Position numbers and translations under genes: made by a program. Below are positions 1 through 10,100 of a stretch of DNA of 64,000 nt, piece after piece; positions within the stretch are counted from its first letter, which is position 1, and the number at the start of each line of letters is the position of its first letter. Source of the DNA: Candidatus Kapaibacterium thiocyanatum. GTDB lineage: Bacteria; Bacteroidota; Ignavibacteria; Kapaibacteriales; Kapaibacteriaceae. The DNA lies in contig MKVH01000024.1 of assembly GCA_001899175.1 (NCBI GenBank), positions 806,001 to 870,000 of the forward strand, written 5' to 3'. Below the pieces are notes generated by a model. It was not told the origin of the DNA. It saw only the letters and a program-made list of their open reading frames with translations, and searched no databases.

Positions 1-70
1 GACGCAGGTAATGGGTGAACTGCGTGATGTCGCGAGTCAACGGCGGAGGAAGCTGCGGTGCTGCATTCAT
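1..70 (-). CDS. Probable tyrosine recombinase (XerC/XerD-like), N-terminal fragment
   Basis: Only the first 23 codons lie in the window; the gene continues beyond base 1. Its ATG (68-70) overlaps the TGA of the upstream HD-domain gene in an ATGA arrangement, so it is read as the last visible gene of the crotonase-pgpH operon. The peptide begins MNAAPQLPPPLTRDITQF and continues with HYLR, which resembles the start of the SAM-like core-binding domain of XerC/XerD recombinases (a short helix followed by F..YL). The catalytic domain is out of view, so the family is an inference from a very short stretch. Confidence 0.45.
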   Translation of the reverse strand, partial: MNAAPQLPPPLTRDITQFTHYLR

Positions 71-2283
71 GCCGACGGTGCGGTGTTGTCCTGCGGGTTG
101 CTCACTTCCTTGTAGCGGACGCGTTGATGTGACGATCCGATGAGGTTGCGTACGAAGGATTCCTTGATGAGCTGCAGGTCCTTCATGGTCAGGGGCGTGT
201 TGTCGAGCTGACCGTCCATGAAGCGTTCCATGACGATCTTGTCGACCGCGCGTTCGAGGTCTTCGCGCTGACCTGACGTGACGAGGCGTGAGAGCGCTTC
301 GGTTGCATCGGCCAGCATGACGATGGCCGTTTCTTTCGAGTCCGGTCGTGGTCCCGGATAACGGTAGTCCTGTTCATCGACCGTAGATTCCTTCAGCAAC
401 GACTCGTCGAGTGCCTTCGCGTAGAAGTGCTTGATGAGGATTGTGCCGTGGTGCATGGGCACGAACTTCCAGATGCGCTCGGGCACCTTGTATTGCTTCG
501 CGAGTTCGATGCCGTCCTGGATGTGCTGCCTGATGATGGCCGCGCTCTTCTTCGGCGGCAGCTTGTCGTGCTTGTTGTCGATGTCGATCTGGTTCTCGAC
601 GAAGTATTCCGATTTCTCGAGCTTGCCGATATCGTGGAAGAGGGCGCCGACCTTGGCGAGAAGAGGATTGGCGCCGATGGCGCTCGCAGCCGCTTCACTC
701 AGTCGTGCTACGGCGAGGGTATGCTGGTAGGTGCCCGGTGCGCGCTCGTTCAGTTGCTGCAGCAGGGGATGCGTCAGATTGTCGAACTCGTCCAGACGCA
801 GGTCCGTCGCCACATTGAAGACGCGTTCGAGCAGGATGATGGCGGCGAACGTCAGCAGCGGTGAGAGCACGGCATTCACGGTGCCGAGAATGAGCTTCTC
901 GAGAAGAAGGCTGCCCGGCGTGGAACGTTCCAGATCGACGGCGAGGATCGTGACGACGATACCGACGAAGATGGACAGGATGGACGTGAAGATCTGCGTA
1001 CGGCTCTGGATCCGTGTGACCGAGTACGCTGCGAGCATGCCTGCGATCAGCAGGACGATGGCCGCGGGATAGTCGTTGCCACGAACGCCGGAGACGGTGA
1101 AGGCCATGACGAGCGTGACGACGAAGGCCGTGCGTGCCTCGTAGAGGACGCTGATGAGCATGGACATCGCGGGAATGACGATGGCATACTCCAGCGGAAG
1201 ATCGGTGGGGAGGTTGACGCTCAGCCATCCCATTCCAGCCGTGAGGACGGGAAGAAGGCAGAGGCTCGCGAGCTGTCCGTTCCTGTTGAAGGAATGCCTC
1301 CGCATGAAGTACAGATACAGGATCAGGATGGAGATGATGACGGCCGAGTGGGCGAGGCTGCCCACGATGACCAGGACCGAGAACCGCGTGTTGCTGCGTG
1401 CATATTCGGCGTCGCGGTAGGAGACAAGGCGCGCGAGCGCACGTTGATCCACGCGCATGCCCTTGCGGATGACCAGATCTCCCTTCTGTACGATCTCCTG
1501 CGTCGTGGGTACGGCCAGGGCCGCTTCGTCGCGTGCACGTTCGGTGAGCCCGGCGTCGTACCGGAGGTTCGGCTTCATGGCCGCCATCAGCAGATCGGTG
1601 GCCAGGGCCTGCAGGTCATCGGGGAGCGCTGCCAGACGATCGCCGATGAGCAGGGCACAGCCCGCAGAGTCGACGATGCTGGAGATGGGAACGATCCGCT
1701 CGGTGGAGGGGGTAGGACGCACCGTGAGAACGTCGCCGGATATCGTGGAGTCGTCGATGTCGATGTATCCCGTCGAATAGACCGCGCCGATGATGGCCTG
1801 ACCACGATTGTCGAGAATCGCGCCGAGCTGGCGGCGCGACGGCGTGGAGAGATACTGGATGCGGTCGCGGAGCGACGATCCGAGGCGCGAATTGGAGTCG
1901 ATACCGTCGGAGATGCCGCGGCTGATGTATCGTAACTGTGCCGTTGCCGTTTCCGTGGCGTTACCGTCGGGCACGAAGACGAAGGGCGCTTCCTTCCGTG
2001 CCGCGGCCTGTTGCGTCTCCAGGACGTCGTCGGGCTTGAGCACAGGGTAGGGATAGTCGGCCACGATCGTCTCTTCCGTCCACACCGTTCCCAGCAAGGA
2101 TCCATCGAATACGGTCCGTTGTGTATCGCCGGAGCGTCCCGGGAAGAACATGGCCACGGCCGTGATCGTGATCACGATGATGAAGACCCGCACGACGGGT
2201 GACGTCGTCCAGCTTCTCCGCGGCCGCTCTTCGCGTACTTCGTCCTTGATCTGCTCGAACAGTGTCGGTTTGGTACGTGCCAT
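67..2283 (-). CDS. PgpH-type 7TM-HD phosphohydrolase (probable c-di-AMP phosphodiesterase)
   Basis: A 738-residue membrane protein. It has a short cytosolic N-terminus, a membrane segment near residues 40-58, an extracytoplasmic 7TMR-HDED-type region, a block of several hydrophobic helices (about 320-520) and a cytosolic HD domain with the HDIGK metal motif near residue 549. A later MHHGTILIKHFY stretch fits the family. PgpH proteins hydrolyse cyclic di-AMP, which controls osmolyte and cell-wall homeostasis. The start chosen is ATG at 2283 (MARTKPTLFEQIKDEV); the open frame extends 32 codons upstream, but that extension is basic, low-complexity and overlaps the upstream gene. The gene lies 22 bases after a crotonase and overlaps the next gene by four bases. 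Confidence 0.88.
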   Translation of the reverse strand: MARTKPTLFEQIKDEVREERPRRSWTTSPVVRVFIIVITITAVAMFFPGRSGDTQRTVFDGSLLGTVWTEETIVADYPYPVLKPDDVLETQQAAARKEAPFVFVPDGNATETATAQLRYISRGISDGIDSNSRLGSSLRDRIQYLSTPSRRQLGAILDNRGQAIIGAVYSTGYIDIDDSTISGDVLTVRPTPSTERIVPISSIVDSAGCALLIGDRLAALPDDLQALATDLLMAAMKPNLRYDAGLTERARDEAALAVPTTQEIVQKGDLVIRKGMRVDQRALARLVSYRDAEYARSNTRFSVLVIVGSLAHSAVIISILILYLYFMRRHSFNRNGQLASLCLLPVLTAGMGWLSVNLPTDLPLEYAIVIPAMSMLISVLYEARTAFVVTLVMAFTVSGVRGNDYPAAIVLLIAGMLAAYSVTRIQSRTQIFTSILSIFVGIVVTILAVDLERSTPGSLLLEKLILGTVNAVLSPLLTFAAIILLERVFNVATDLRLDEFDNLTHPLLQQLNERAPGTYQHTLAVARLSEAAASAIGANPLLAKVGALFHDIGKLEKSEYFVENQIDIDNKHDKLPPKKSAAIIRQHIQDGIELAKQYKVPERIWKFVPMHHGTILIKHFYAKALDESLLKESTVDEQDYRYPGPRPDSKETAIVMLADATEALSRLVTSGQREDLERAVDKIVMERFMDGQLDNTPLTMKDLQLIKESFVRNLIGSSHQRVRYKEVSNPQDNTAPSA

Positions 2284-2305
2284 TGGCGCACATCTCCGTA
2301 GTGGA

Positions 2306-3091
2306 TCAGCGTCCGGTGAAGCGCGGCGAACGTTTCTCGATGAAGGCCGTGACACCTTCGGTGTAGTCGGCCGATTCACCTGCGCGTTGTTGATAGTCGG
2401 CCTCGCGTTCGAGCATGTCGTCGAGCGTCGACGTCATGCCCTGCTGGAGAAGTTCCTTGACGAAGCCGTATGTCTGCGTCGGTCCATGGGCATACTGTCT
2501 GGCCACGGCTGCCAGTGCGGCAGGGAAGGCCCTTGGGGCCACGACCATGTTGACCATTCCGAGATGGAGCGCGTCGTCGGCCGTGATGGGCTTGTTCAGC
2601 GTGGCGAATTCGAAGGCCTTGGCATAGCCGAGCATGCGGGGATAGAAGCAGGTCGCTCCCGAATCCGGGATGAGGGCGATGCCGATGAAGGCTTCCACCA
2701 TGCGTGCGGCGCTGCTCATGATGCGGACGTCGGCAGCGAGGGCCAGGGAAAGGCCTGCGCCTGCGGCCACACCGTTGATGCCTGCGATGATGGGCTTGGG
2801 CATGGAGCGCATGGCCCGGATGATGGGGTTGTAACGACGGTGCAGGGAATCCTTGAGACTGCGCTTGCCGCCACCGGTCGGAGCGTCCTTGAGGTCCTGT
2901 CCGGAGCAGAAGGCCTTGCCTGCGCCCGTCAATACGACGCAGCGCACGGCCTCGTTCGTGGTGGCATCGGCCAGGGCCTGCTGCAGGTCCGTCGTCAGTT
3001 GTTCGTTGGCAGCGTTGAAGGAATCGGGACGATTCAGCGTGATCGTACCTATGCCGTCCTCGATGGTATACAGGATCGTCTCGAATGTCAT
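2306..3091 (-). CDS. Enoyl-CoA hydratase/isomerase family protein, PaaG-like
   Basis: A 261-residue crotonase-fold protein acting on acyl-CoA thioesters. It has the oxyanion-hole stretch GKAFCSGQDL and a GVAAGAGLSLALAADVRI segment. At the position where true hydratases carry the first catalytic Glu it has no Glu, and the second site reads ALIPDSGATCF, with Asp. That combination is typical of the PaaG (1,2-epoxyphenylacetyl-CoA isomerase) branch rather than of hydratases. The ATG at 3091 overlaps the TGA of the upstream crotonase (ATGA), which decides the start over an ATG five codons earlier. The substrate is unknown; no other phenylacetate genes are present. Confidence 0.85.
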   Translation of the reverse strand: MTFETILYTIEDGIGTITLNRPDSFNAANEQLTTDLQQALADATTNEAVRCVVLTGAGKAFCSGQDLKDAPTGGGKRSLKDSLHRRYNPIIRAMRSMPKPIIAGINGVAAGAGLSLALAADVRIMSSAARMVEAFIGIALIPDSGATCFYPRMLGYAKAFEFATLNKPITADDALHLGMVNMVVAPRAFPAALAAVARQYAHGPTQTYGFVKELLQQGMTSTLDDMLEREADYQQRAGESADYTEGVTAFIEKRSPRFTGR

Positions 3092-3870
3092 CACTTGCCC
3101 TTCCATTCAGGTTTCCGTTTTTCGACGAAGGCCTTCATCCCTTCCTTCTGGTCTTCGGTGGCGAACAGCATGTAGAAGTTCTTGCGTTCGAATTCCATTC
3201 CTCCTTCGAGCGTGGTGCTGAATGCCTTCAGCACGCTTTCCTTGGCGAGTCGCGCGGCGACGGGCGCCTTGGCAGCGACGTCCTGCGCCAACGCCATCGC
3301 TTCGTCGAGATAGACTTCGGTGGGAACGACGCGGTTGACGAGGCCCGCCTGCAAGGCCTGACGTGCCGAGATCATACGTCCCGTCAATACCATCTCCATG
3401 GCCAGTGCCTTGCCTACGGCGCGCGTCAGACGCTGCGTGCCACCGGCACCGGGCATCACGCCGATGTTGATTTCGGGCTGACCGAACTGTGCTGTGTCGC
3501 TCGCGACGATCATGTCGCAGACCATCGCCAGCTCGCATCCGCCACCGAGGGCGAAGCCACTGACGGCTGCGATCACCGGCGTCCTGGTGAGCCGGATGCG
3601 TTCCCAGCGACTGAACTGGTCACGGCGCAGCATCTCGATGGCATCTGCATCGCTCATTTCCGTGATATCGGCACCGGCGGCGAAGGCCTTCTCGTTACCG
3701 TGGAGAACGATGCAGCGGACGGTGGAGTCGTTGTCGTATGCTTCGAAGGCCTGCACCAGCTCGATCATCGTCTGCAGGCTCAGGGCGTTCAGGACGTTCG
3801 GTCGATTGAGTTTGATCGCACCGATGCCGGGTAACGGCGTATAGACTTCGATACAGGTGTAGCTGGTCAT
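3091..3870 (-). CDS. Enoyl-CoA hydratase (crotonase)
   Basis: A 259-residue crotonase that probably hydrates trans-2-enoyl-CoA in fatty-acid or amino-acid beta-oxidation. It keeps both catalytic Glu positions: one in GGGCELAMVCDM and one in PEINIGVMPGAGGTQRL. The oxyanion-hole segment NEKAFAAGADI is also present. The start is ATG at 3870 (MTSYTCIEVY); the upstream extension of the frame has no homology-like features. It is the first gene of a minus-strand operon with the PaaG-like crotonase, the HD phosphohydrolase and a recombinase-like gene, and is divergent from rsmE. A CGTATTTTG element (-7-like) lies about 35 bases upstream. Confidence 0.92.
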   Translation of the reverse strand: MTSYTCIEVYTPLPGIGAIKLNRPNVLNALSLQTMIELVQAFEAYDNDSTVRCIVLHGNEKAFAAGADITEMSDADAIEMLRRDQFSRWERIRLTRTPVIAAVSGFALGGGCELAMVCDMIVASDTAQFGQPEINIGVMPGAGGTQRLTRAVGKALAMEMVLTGRMISARQALQAGLVNRVVPTEVYLDEAMALAQDVAAKAPVAARLAKESVLKAFSTTLEGGMEFERKNFYMLFATEDQKEGMKAFVEKRKPEWKGK

Positions 3871-3959
3871 GCTGCTCGATCGATTTGAATGGTGTTCGAA
3901 GCCCCAAAATACGGCATTTTCGCCGTGCCTTCCGACTGATTCACACACGATCACCGTTC

Positions 3960-4649
3960 ATGGACAACGTCTTCATCGAGAGTCTCGCCGAGCATTCGAC
4001 GACCATCGTTCCTCCTCCCGAAACAGCACGACATCTGGCAGCACTGCGCCTGCGTGACGGGGAGCGCGTTGGTGTCCTCAACGGGAAGGGCCTCCTCGCG
4101 AGCTGTACCGTCGAACGCAAGGAACGCACCGACATGATCCTTCACGTCGTATCACGTTCGGTGGAAACCGCTGCCATACCGTTCGTCCTGTGCATGGGTC
4201 TGCTGGACAATCGCGATCGCATGGAATTCGTGGTGGAAAAGGCGACGGAGCTCGGCGTGACGGATCTCATGTTCATCGATGCCGACCATCATCAGCATCA
4301 TGGCTCCGTGAAGATGGAGCGGATGGAGGCGAAGGCGAAGGCCGCGCTCACGCAGTGCGGCAGGCTGTGGCTTCCCGTCCTGCACGAGCCCGCGACGCTG
4401 CAGGACGTCATCGGACGCATGCCTTCGGATGCCGTGGCCTATGCCGGCGACCAGTTCGGCGGGGCCATTACGACGGAGCCGACGCATTCCAGCGGCTGCT
4501 GGATCTACGTCGGCCCTGAAGGTGGTTTTTCACGAGGGGAGCAGGATCTGCTCGATGCATCGAACATTCGTCGTATCAGGATCGGCCGCTATCGCCTGCG
4601 TGCGGAAACCGCGGCCATCGCGCTGATGAGCGTCATCAGTGCACGATGA
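3960..4649 (+). CDS. rsmE: 16S rRNA (uracil-1498-N3)-methyltransferase RsmE
   Basis: A 229-residue SPOUT-class methyltransferase that methylates U1498 of 16S rRNA using SAM. It has an N-terminal PUA-like barrel (about residues 1-70) and a C-terminal knotted domain with the diagnostic motifs EKATELGV, YVGPEGGFSRGE and RIGRYRLRAETAAIALMS. The start is ATG at 3960 (MDNVFIESL); upstream codons in frame do not look coding. Its last 14 bases overlap the 3' end of the convergent nuclease gene. Confidence 0.95.
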   Translation: MDNVFIESLAEHSTTIVPPPETARHLAALRLRDGERVGVLNGKGLLASCTVERKERTDMILHVVSRSVETAAIPFVLCMGLLDNRDRMEFVVEKATELGVTDLMFIDADHHQHHGSVKMERMEAKAKAALTQCGRLWLPVLHEPATLQDVIGRMPSDAVAYAGDQFGGAITTEPTHSSGCWIYVGPEGGFSRGEQDLLDASNIRRIRIGRYRLRAETAAIALMSVISAR

Positions 4650-6429
4650 CGACGGGCTGCGTACGAACGATACCGTTCACCGAAACACGAAGCATGTAGG
4701 AGCCCGAAGCCAGGGCCGCCACAGGGATCTGCAGGAGGCGGATCGACGGCGCCACGGTTTCGTCGGCGAGTTCCATAACGACGCTACCCATGCCGTCGAT
4801 CAGCGATGCCGAAAGACGTCCACCGTTCTCCATGTTCACTTCCACCATGCCATGATCGGACATAGGATTCGGCGATACGCGAAGGCCGGTCCCGGCGACG
4901 TCTTCCTGGACGGATACCGGAATGTTGCCCGTGAAGACGCGCATCGTGACGGGAAGGTGGTCGGTGACCGTGGACGAATAGGACGAGAGATAGGCGGACG
5001 GCGTTTCCAGATACGTACGATGGACGTAAGGCTTGACTTCGTTCGATACCATGATGTTGTCGAGGAAGCTCCGGCGTCCGCCCACGTAGGACGAGAGGCC
5101 GCGTTCTGCAAGGGTGTAGGTCGGGATGAACCAGTTCGTCGAGTCGTCGACGAAGACGGCGTAGGGCGTACGCCTGGTATCGTCGATGACGGTGTTGATG
5201 ATCTCGTCGTTGAAGTCGCCCATCACGATGACGAGCGAGTCGTTGTAGAAGTCGTGCAGATAGGCATGGAAGGTCTCGGCATCGACCTTGCGGCGGTCGT
5301 AGTCTTCCTGTGCCGTCGTCGAGTCCGTGGCCTTGCCGTGGATGTTGAAGACGACGAGACGATGCGTCGTTCCTTCCACCTTCGCCTCGAACGTCAGGCG
5401 GTAGGGGAAGCGTCCGTTGGCCCATGCCTGGGCGCCACCGTTGACGGCCAGTCCGCGCGATACCGGAGTCACGACGTCGCGGTTGTAGATATAGGCCAGC
5501 TTCTGATCCGACGTGATGTCCGTGGCGAGGAAGTTGCCGTACGAACCGGAGATGGAATCGCTCAATGCATCCAGGGCAGTCTGGGTGAGGACTTCCTGGA
5601 GGGCGTAGATGTCGGAGCGGACGGAGTCCATGACCTGGCGGATGCTGCGGCGCTGACGGTTCTTGTCGCGCGGGCCACGCAGCGTATCGGCCGATCCGTA
5701 CCAGTCCAGGTTCCACGTCGACAGATCGAGGGTACGCGAACGCGCAACGGTATCGATCACGATAGGGGGAAGGCCGATATCGGTGGCGAAGCGGGGCTGG
5801 AGCTGATACGAGCCGCGGAACTGGCTGATGGCACCGATGAGATCGACGTCCCCTTCGGGGATCGGGAGCTGGTTGATGGCGACTTCCGTCGCCGCATCGA
5901 GACGTACGTCGAGGAAGTTGCCGAACTGGTCCGTGACCTGATAGGTGGTCTCGCCCTGGAAGGAGCCCGTCTGGATGAAGCGCACGCGGCGCACCCTGAC
6001 GAGCTGGCCTTCGACGCTTTCGAGGATGTTGGGAATCGTGACGTTACGCGGCGTGGGATCGATGCGTTCGACCGGGATCACGGTGAAGCGGAGGGAGTCG
6101 CCGGCGAGCTGCGTTAGCCCCGTTCCGGGTTGACCCGTCGATTGTCCGAACTCGCGGAGGACGGCGCGCTCGATCACGACGGAGTCGCCGATGCGTACAC
6201 CCGTACGGAAGTTGTTGTTGAAGACGGCGATGCCTGCCGTGCGATCCTGGATGAAGGCCGTATTGCGGAATTGCCCGGCTACCGTCACGCGACCTGCGAC
6301 CTTGGTGACCGTCGTCTCGAACTGCTGCTGCTTGGCATCGGCGATCGAAATGGGGTCCTGGGCGTGGAGTGCAGCCGCACCCAGCAGGGCGAGGGCCGTT
6401 CCGACGAGATGATGGCGAAGACCAGTCAT
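4636..6429 (-). CDS. Secreted endonuclease/exonuclease/phosphatase family protein with T9SS sorting domain
   Basis: A 597-residue exported protein. It has a signal peptide (hydrophobic run ending AAALHAQ), an OB-fold-like N-terminal region (about 25-200), an endonuclease/exonuclease/phosphatase domain (about 215-490) with the landmarks STWNLDWYG, IYALQEVL, VIVMGDFNDE and TDHLPVTM, and a C-terminal sorting domain (about 510-597, with VSPNPMSDHG and a final Val-rich strand) of the type IX secretion kind. The GDFND and DH residues are the catalytic and metal-binding signature of DNase I-like enzymes. It is the last gene of an operon with a TonB receptor and a DUF4397 lipoprotein, suggesting extracellular nucleic-acid or phosphoester degradation. 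An alternative ATG lies at 6459. Confidence 0.85.
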   Translation of the reverse strand: MTGLRHHLVGTALALLGAAALHAQDPISIADAKQQQFETTVTKVAGRVTVAGQFRNTAFIQDRTAGIAVFNNNFRTGVRIGDSVVIERAVLREFGQSTGQPGTGLTQLAGDSLRFTVIPVERIDPTPRNVTIPNILESVEGQLVRVRRVRFIQTGSFQGETTYQVTDQFGNFLDVRLDAATEVAINQLPIPEGDVDLIGAISQFRGSYQLQPRFATDIGLPPIVIDTVARSRTLDLSTWNLDWYGSADTLRGPRDKNRQRRSIRQVMDSVRSDIYALQEVLTQTALDALSDSISGSYGNFLATDITSDQKLAYIYNRDVVTPVSRGLAVNGGAQAWANGRFPYRLTFEAKVEGTTHRLVVFNIHGKATDSTTAQEDYDRRKVDAETFHAYLHDFYNDSLVIVMGDFNDEIINTVIDDTRRTPYAVFVDDSTNWFIPTYTLAERGLSSYVGGRRSFLDNIMVSNEVKPYVHRTYLETPSAYLSSYSSTVTDHLPVTMRVFTGNIPVSVQEDVAGTGLRVSPNPMSDHGMVEVNMENGGRLSASLIDGMGSVVMELADETVAPSIRLLQIPVAALASGSYMLRVSVNGIVRTQPVVIVH

Positions 6430-6461
6430 GTGCGTACTCTGCGATGAAAATGGAAACATGT

Positions 6462-7139
6462 TCAGAAGGAGCCGGTACCGATACGGTCCAGTTCCGGCGG
6501 GGCGAGATCGTAGGTGTAGAGCATCACGGACATGCCGGCCCTGATGTCCATCGCCGGCCATTCGGCGAGGACGGACGTGGTGCCGGACTCACGCAGCTCG
6601 AAGGTATAGGTACCCGGTGCGATGGGCTCGGCCTTCGGCGACGTGATGCCGGGAAGATAGTCTTCGGGGAAGACACGCTGGCCGCCCTTCACCCACAGCT
6701 CGACGAGCTGGCCGCGGTCCGTGAGCTCCGCCATATGCGTGAACCGCACGAAGGCCTGCGGCGACGCGGGATCGACGAGCGTATCCTGGATGGCGCGGCG
6801 GAATTCGATGAGCCCGGTCCTGGAGCCCTTGACGAAGAGCAGGACGCGCGCGTCGCCACCGAGTGTGTAGTAGAGCGATTCACGTCGAAGAGCCTGTCCG
6901 TTGCCGTCGCTCAGGTCGAAGGAGATGGCCCGGCCGGCCGCCGCCTGTTCGAATCCGGAGGCCTTGCCGCGCGGTATCGTGAGGCGTGCGGAGGAGTCGA
7001 CCATGACGGACAGCGTCTCGACGTCTTCCGTCACGTTGACGATGCGCAACCGCGCTGGAGGCGGATCGGGGAGATCGAGGACGTTCTCGTTGCATGCAAC
7101 GGCTAGAACGGAACAGAGCAGGAAGAGAAGATGCTTCAT
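6462..7139 (-). CDS. DUF4397 domain lipoprotein
   Basis: A 225-residue predicted lipoprotein. The N-terminus is a short signal peptide with the lipobox LAVAC (Cys at residue 16). The mature part opens with the ARLRIVNVTEDVETLSVMVD motif typical of DUF4397 proteins, a beta-rich domain found on bacterial surfaces, and repeats a similar FVRFTHMAE motif near residue 130. It starts six bases after the TonB-receptor stop and ends 32 bases before the nuclease, so the three are probably one transcript. A role as surface partner of the receptor is inferred from context only. Confidence 0.8.
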   Translation of the reverse strand: MKHLLFLLCSVLAVACNENVLDLPDPPPARLRIVNVTEDVETLSVMVDSSARLTIPRGKASGFEQAAAGRAISFDLSDGNGQALRRESLYYTLGGDARVLLFVKGSRTGLIEFRRAIQDTLVDPASPQAFVRFTHMAELTDRGQLVELWVKGGQRVFPEDYLPGITSPKAEPIAPGTYTFELRESGTTSVLAEWPAMDIRAGMSVMLYTYDLAPPELDRIGTGSF

Positions 7140-7145
7140 GATGAT

Positions 7146-10100
7146 CTAGAAGTTGTAGCGCACGCCGAGCTGCATGCGCCAGCGTGAGCCGTAGTTGTCG
7201 GTGTTGTAGATGCCCGGACGTCCGTTGGTGACGGGTTGGCTGTACGTCATCCGCAGGCGTCCCTGGTTGTCGAAGGGCGTGCCGTTCGTCGTCGTGAGAC
7301 CGAAGATGTTGTAGCTCTGGAAGTTCACGTAGCGCTGCAGGCCGCTCTCGCTGTCGATGAGGTTCAGCAGGTTCTGTACGTCAAGGGTGAATTCCACGCT
7401 GTTCGTTCCGAAGGCGGGCAGCTTCTGCGTCAGACGCAGGTCGAGCTGGTTGAGCCAGGGTTCGCGCAGCGCGTTGCGGGGCAGGATGCGTCCCTGATAT
7501 TCCTTCAGCACGGGATTGCTTTCGACGAACGACATGATCTGTTCCCATACCTGTTCCGGCGTCCGGAGATCGGTGCCGGTGGGCTGCGTCACGACGACCT
7601 TCGTGCCGTAATCCTCGCGTTTGGGAACGTAGATGAGGTCGTTGCCGCCCAGGGCATTATCTCCGTTGTAGTCCTGGATGTAGGACAAGGAATAGGGGCG
7701 TCCGGAATTCCCGCTGTAGACGATGCCGATCGTCGTGCTGACGTCCGACGTCCAGGGAATCGTATAGCTCACGTTGGCGAGGATGCGATGGGGGACGTCG
7801 TAGTTCGAACGTCCGAGTGTCGCGTTGTTCGGGTCGACGGCGTCCGTATTGCCCCATTGACTCGATGCCGTCGCATCCGTGGACGCGTTCAGATCGTAGG
7901 CTGCCATGTGGGTATAGGCCAGCAGGATGCCGAGGCCCGGGACGATGGTGTTGCGGGCATCGACGTTGAGCTGGGCGGATGTCGAGTAGGAATATCCTTC
8001 CGAACGGCTGCGCAGGAGCAGGACCTGCGTGAAATCCGGCGATACGAGCGAATCCGTACGGCTCGCGTCGGCATACATCGGACGTCCATCGAGCGGTGAA
8101 ACGCCGCGGCCCGAAGGACGCAGGTTCAGGTTCGCATAGTCGATACTGTTGATGTTCCTTCCGTACATGCCTTCGACCGTGAGGGTGATGCCCGGAAGCA
8201 GCCGGTAGTCGAAGCCCAGCGTGCTACGCCAGATCTGCGGGAATCTGAAGTTCTTGTCCGTGATGTTGATAGCGCTGCGCTGACTCGTCGCCGTGCCGGG
8301 GAAGGTCGGATCGCCCGGACGTGGAGGAGGTGCGGAGACGTCGATCCTGGCCGGTTGCCCTGTGACGGGGTCGATGATGGGACTCTGTCCTGCGCCTGAA
8401 CGACCGATCTCCACGCGATACAGGTCCATGCCCGTATTGGTGTACTGGTTGCCGATCCATACCGCCGGTGCACGACCGGTGAAGAGGCCGCTTCCACCCC
8501 GGATCTGGAATGTCTTGTCGCCGGAAACGTCCCAGTTGAAGCCCGCGCGCGGTGAGTACAGGAGGGCCGTGGACGGGATCTGCGACGTCGACAAGCCGGG
8601 GAATTGCCGGGCGAAGGTCGGGTTCTCGAGCGGATTGGTGAAGAAGACCGGAACGTCGACCCGGAGGCCGCCTGTCACGCGCAGCGTCGGGGTCACCTGC
8701 CATTCGTCCATCAGATAGAGTCCGGCCTGCATCATGCTCCACGGCTGGCGCGGCAGCAGGGTGCTGCCCGTGACGGCCGTGTTGGCGTAGCTCAGGCGAT
8801 AGTAGTTGGGCGTGGAATCGCGGAAGGTCTGGACGTTCTCGAACTGATAGCTTCCGTAGGCGTCGGGAATGAAGAGGTTGTTGAACCAGCTTATCTCGTT
8901 GTGCGTACCCAGCGTGAGCGTATGCGCCCCGAGGAAGAAGGAGACATCGTCCGTCAGCGTCAGTTGCGTCTGATCGAGGGCGTTGGCCTGGGAGTTGCGC
9001 TCCGGCCCGAACGTCACGTACTCGCGTGAGCCTACGTAGACCCTGATTTCGGGGAAGGGATTGGTCGAGAGGACGCGTTGTTCGTTCGTTGTCGTGAGCG
9101 TCGCCCGGAACTCGTTGGATACGCCGTCGCCCAGCACGCTGTTGAGTTGCGTGACGAACTGGTTACTCCACGTCGTGAAGTCGTTGGCCTGGCTCGTAAG
9201 ACCGAAGACGGTGCTCGTGCGCTGCAGATTCCGCGTCTGCGTCCCGTACAGGAGGTTGTGCCTGAACTGCAGCTTGTGCTGATCGGAGATGTTCCAGTCC
9301 AGACGCGTCAGGATGTTGTACGAGCGGTTCGGAATGGAATAGGGATTGGTCGTGGCACCTGGGTCGAAGCCATAGACGTCTCTCGCGATGCGGGCCACTT
9401 CGTCGATCACCTGCGGGTTCACGGCGAAGTTGTTGAGGGCGTTGGGATCGTTGATACCTACCTCGACAGGTGTGGAGCGCTGGCGCGTCTCGGCGGAGAC
9501 ATGGAAGAACAGCTTGTCCCGGACGATGGGACCGCCGAGGCGTCCGCCCATCTGCGCATCGTAGAAGTTGTCGAAGGGTCTGCGGTTCACATCGGGGCTG
9601 AGCCCTACCAGGGCCTCGTTCCTGCCGTAGAAGAAGATCGAACCCTTCATGGTATTCGTACCGCCGCGCGTGACGGCGTTGATCAGACCTCCGGTGAAGC
9701 CGCTCTGGCGGACGTCGTATGGTGAGACGGCGACCTTGAGTTCGTCGATGGCTTCGAGGGTGACGAAGTTGTTGTTGGCGACACTTCCCGCCGTTCCGGC
9801 TCCGCCGATGCCGAAGGCGTCGTTCGCCGACGCGCCGTCGATCTGGAAGTTGTTGAAGCGCGTGTTCTGTCCTGCGATGCTGATGCCCGCCGTGGCGTCG
9901 AAGCTTCCTCCGGCGGATTGCGCCTGTGACGCGTACGGATTGATGCGCGCCATGTCGGTGATGCTGCGGTTGATCGTCGGAGCGTTCCTGATCGTCTCGC
10001 CGGTGATGATGGAGCTCGAGCCGGTCTTGGAAGCATCGAAGAGAGCATCACCCCTTGCCGTCACCACCACTTCCTTCGTCTTCGTACCGAGCTCGTCGAG

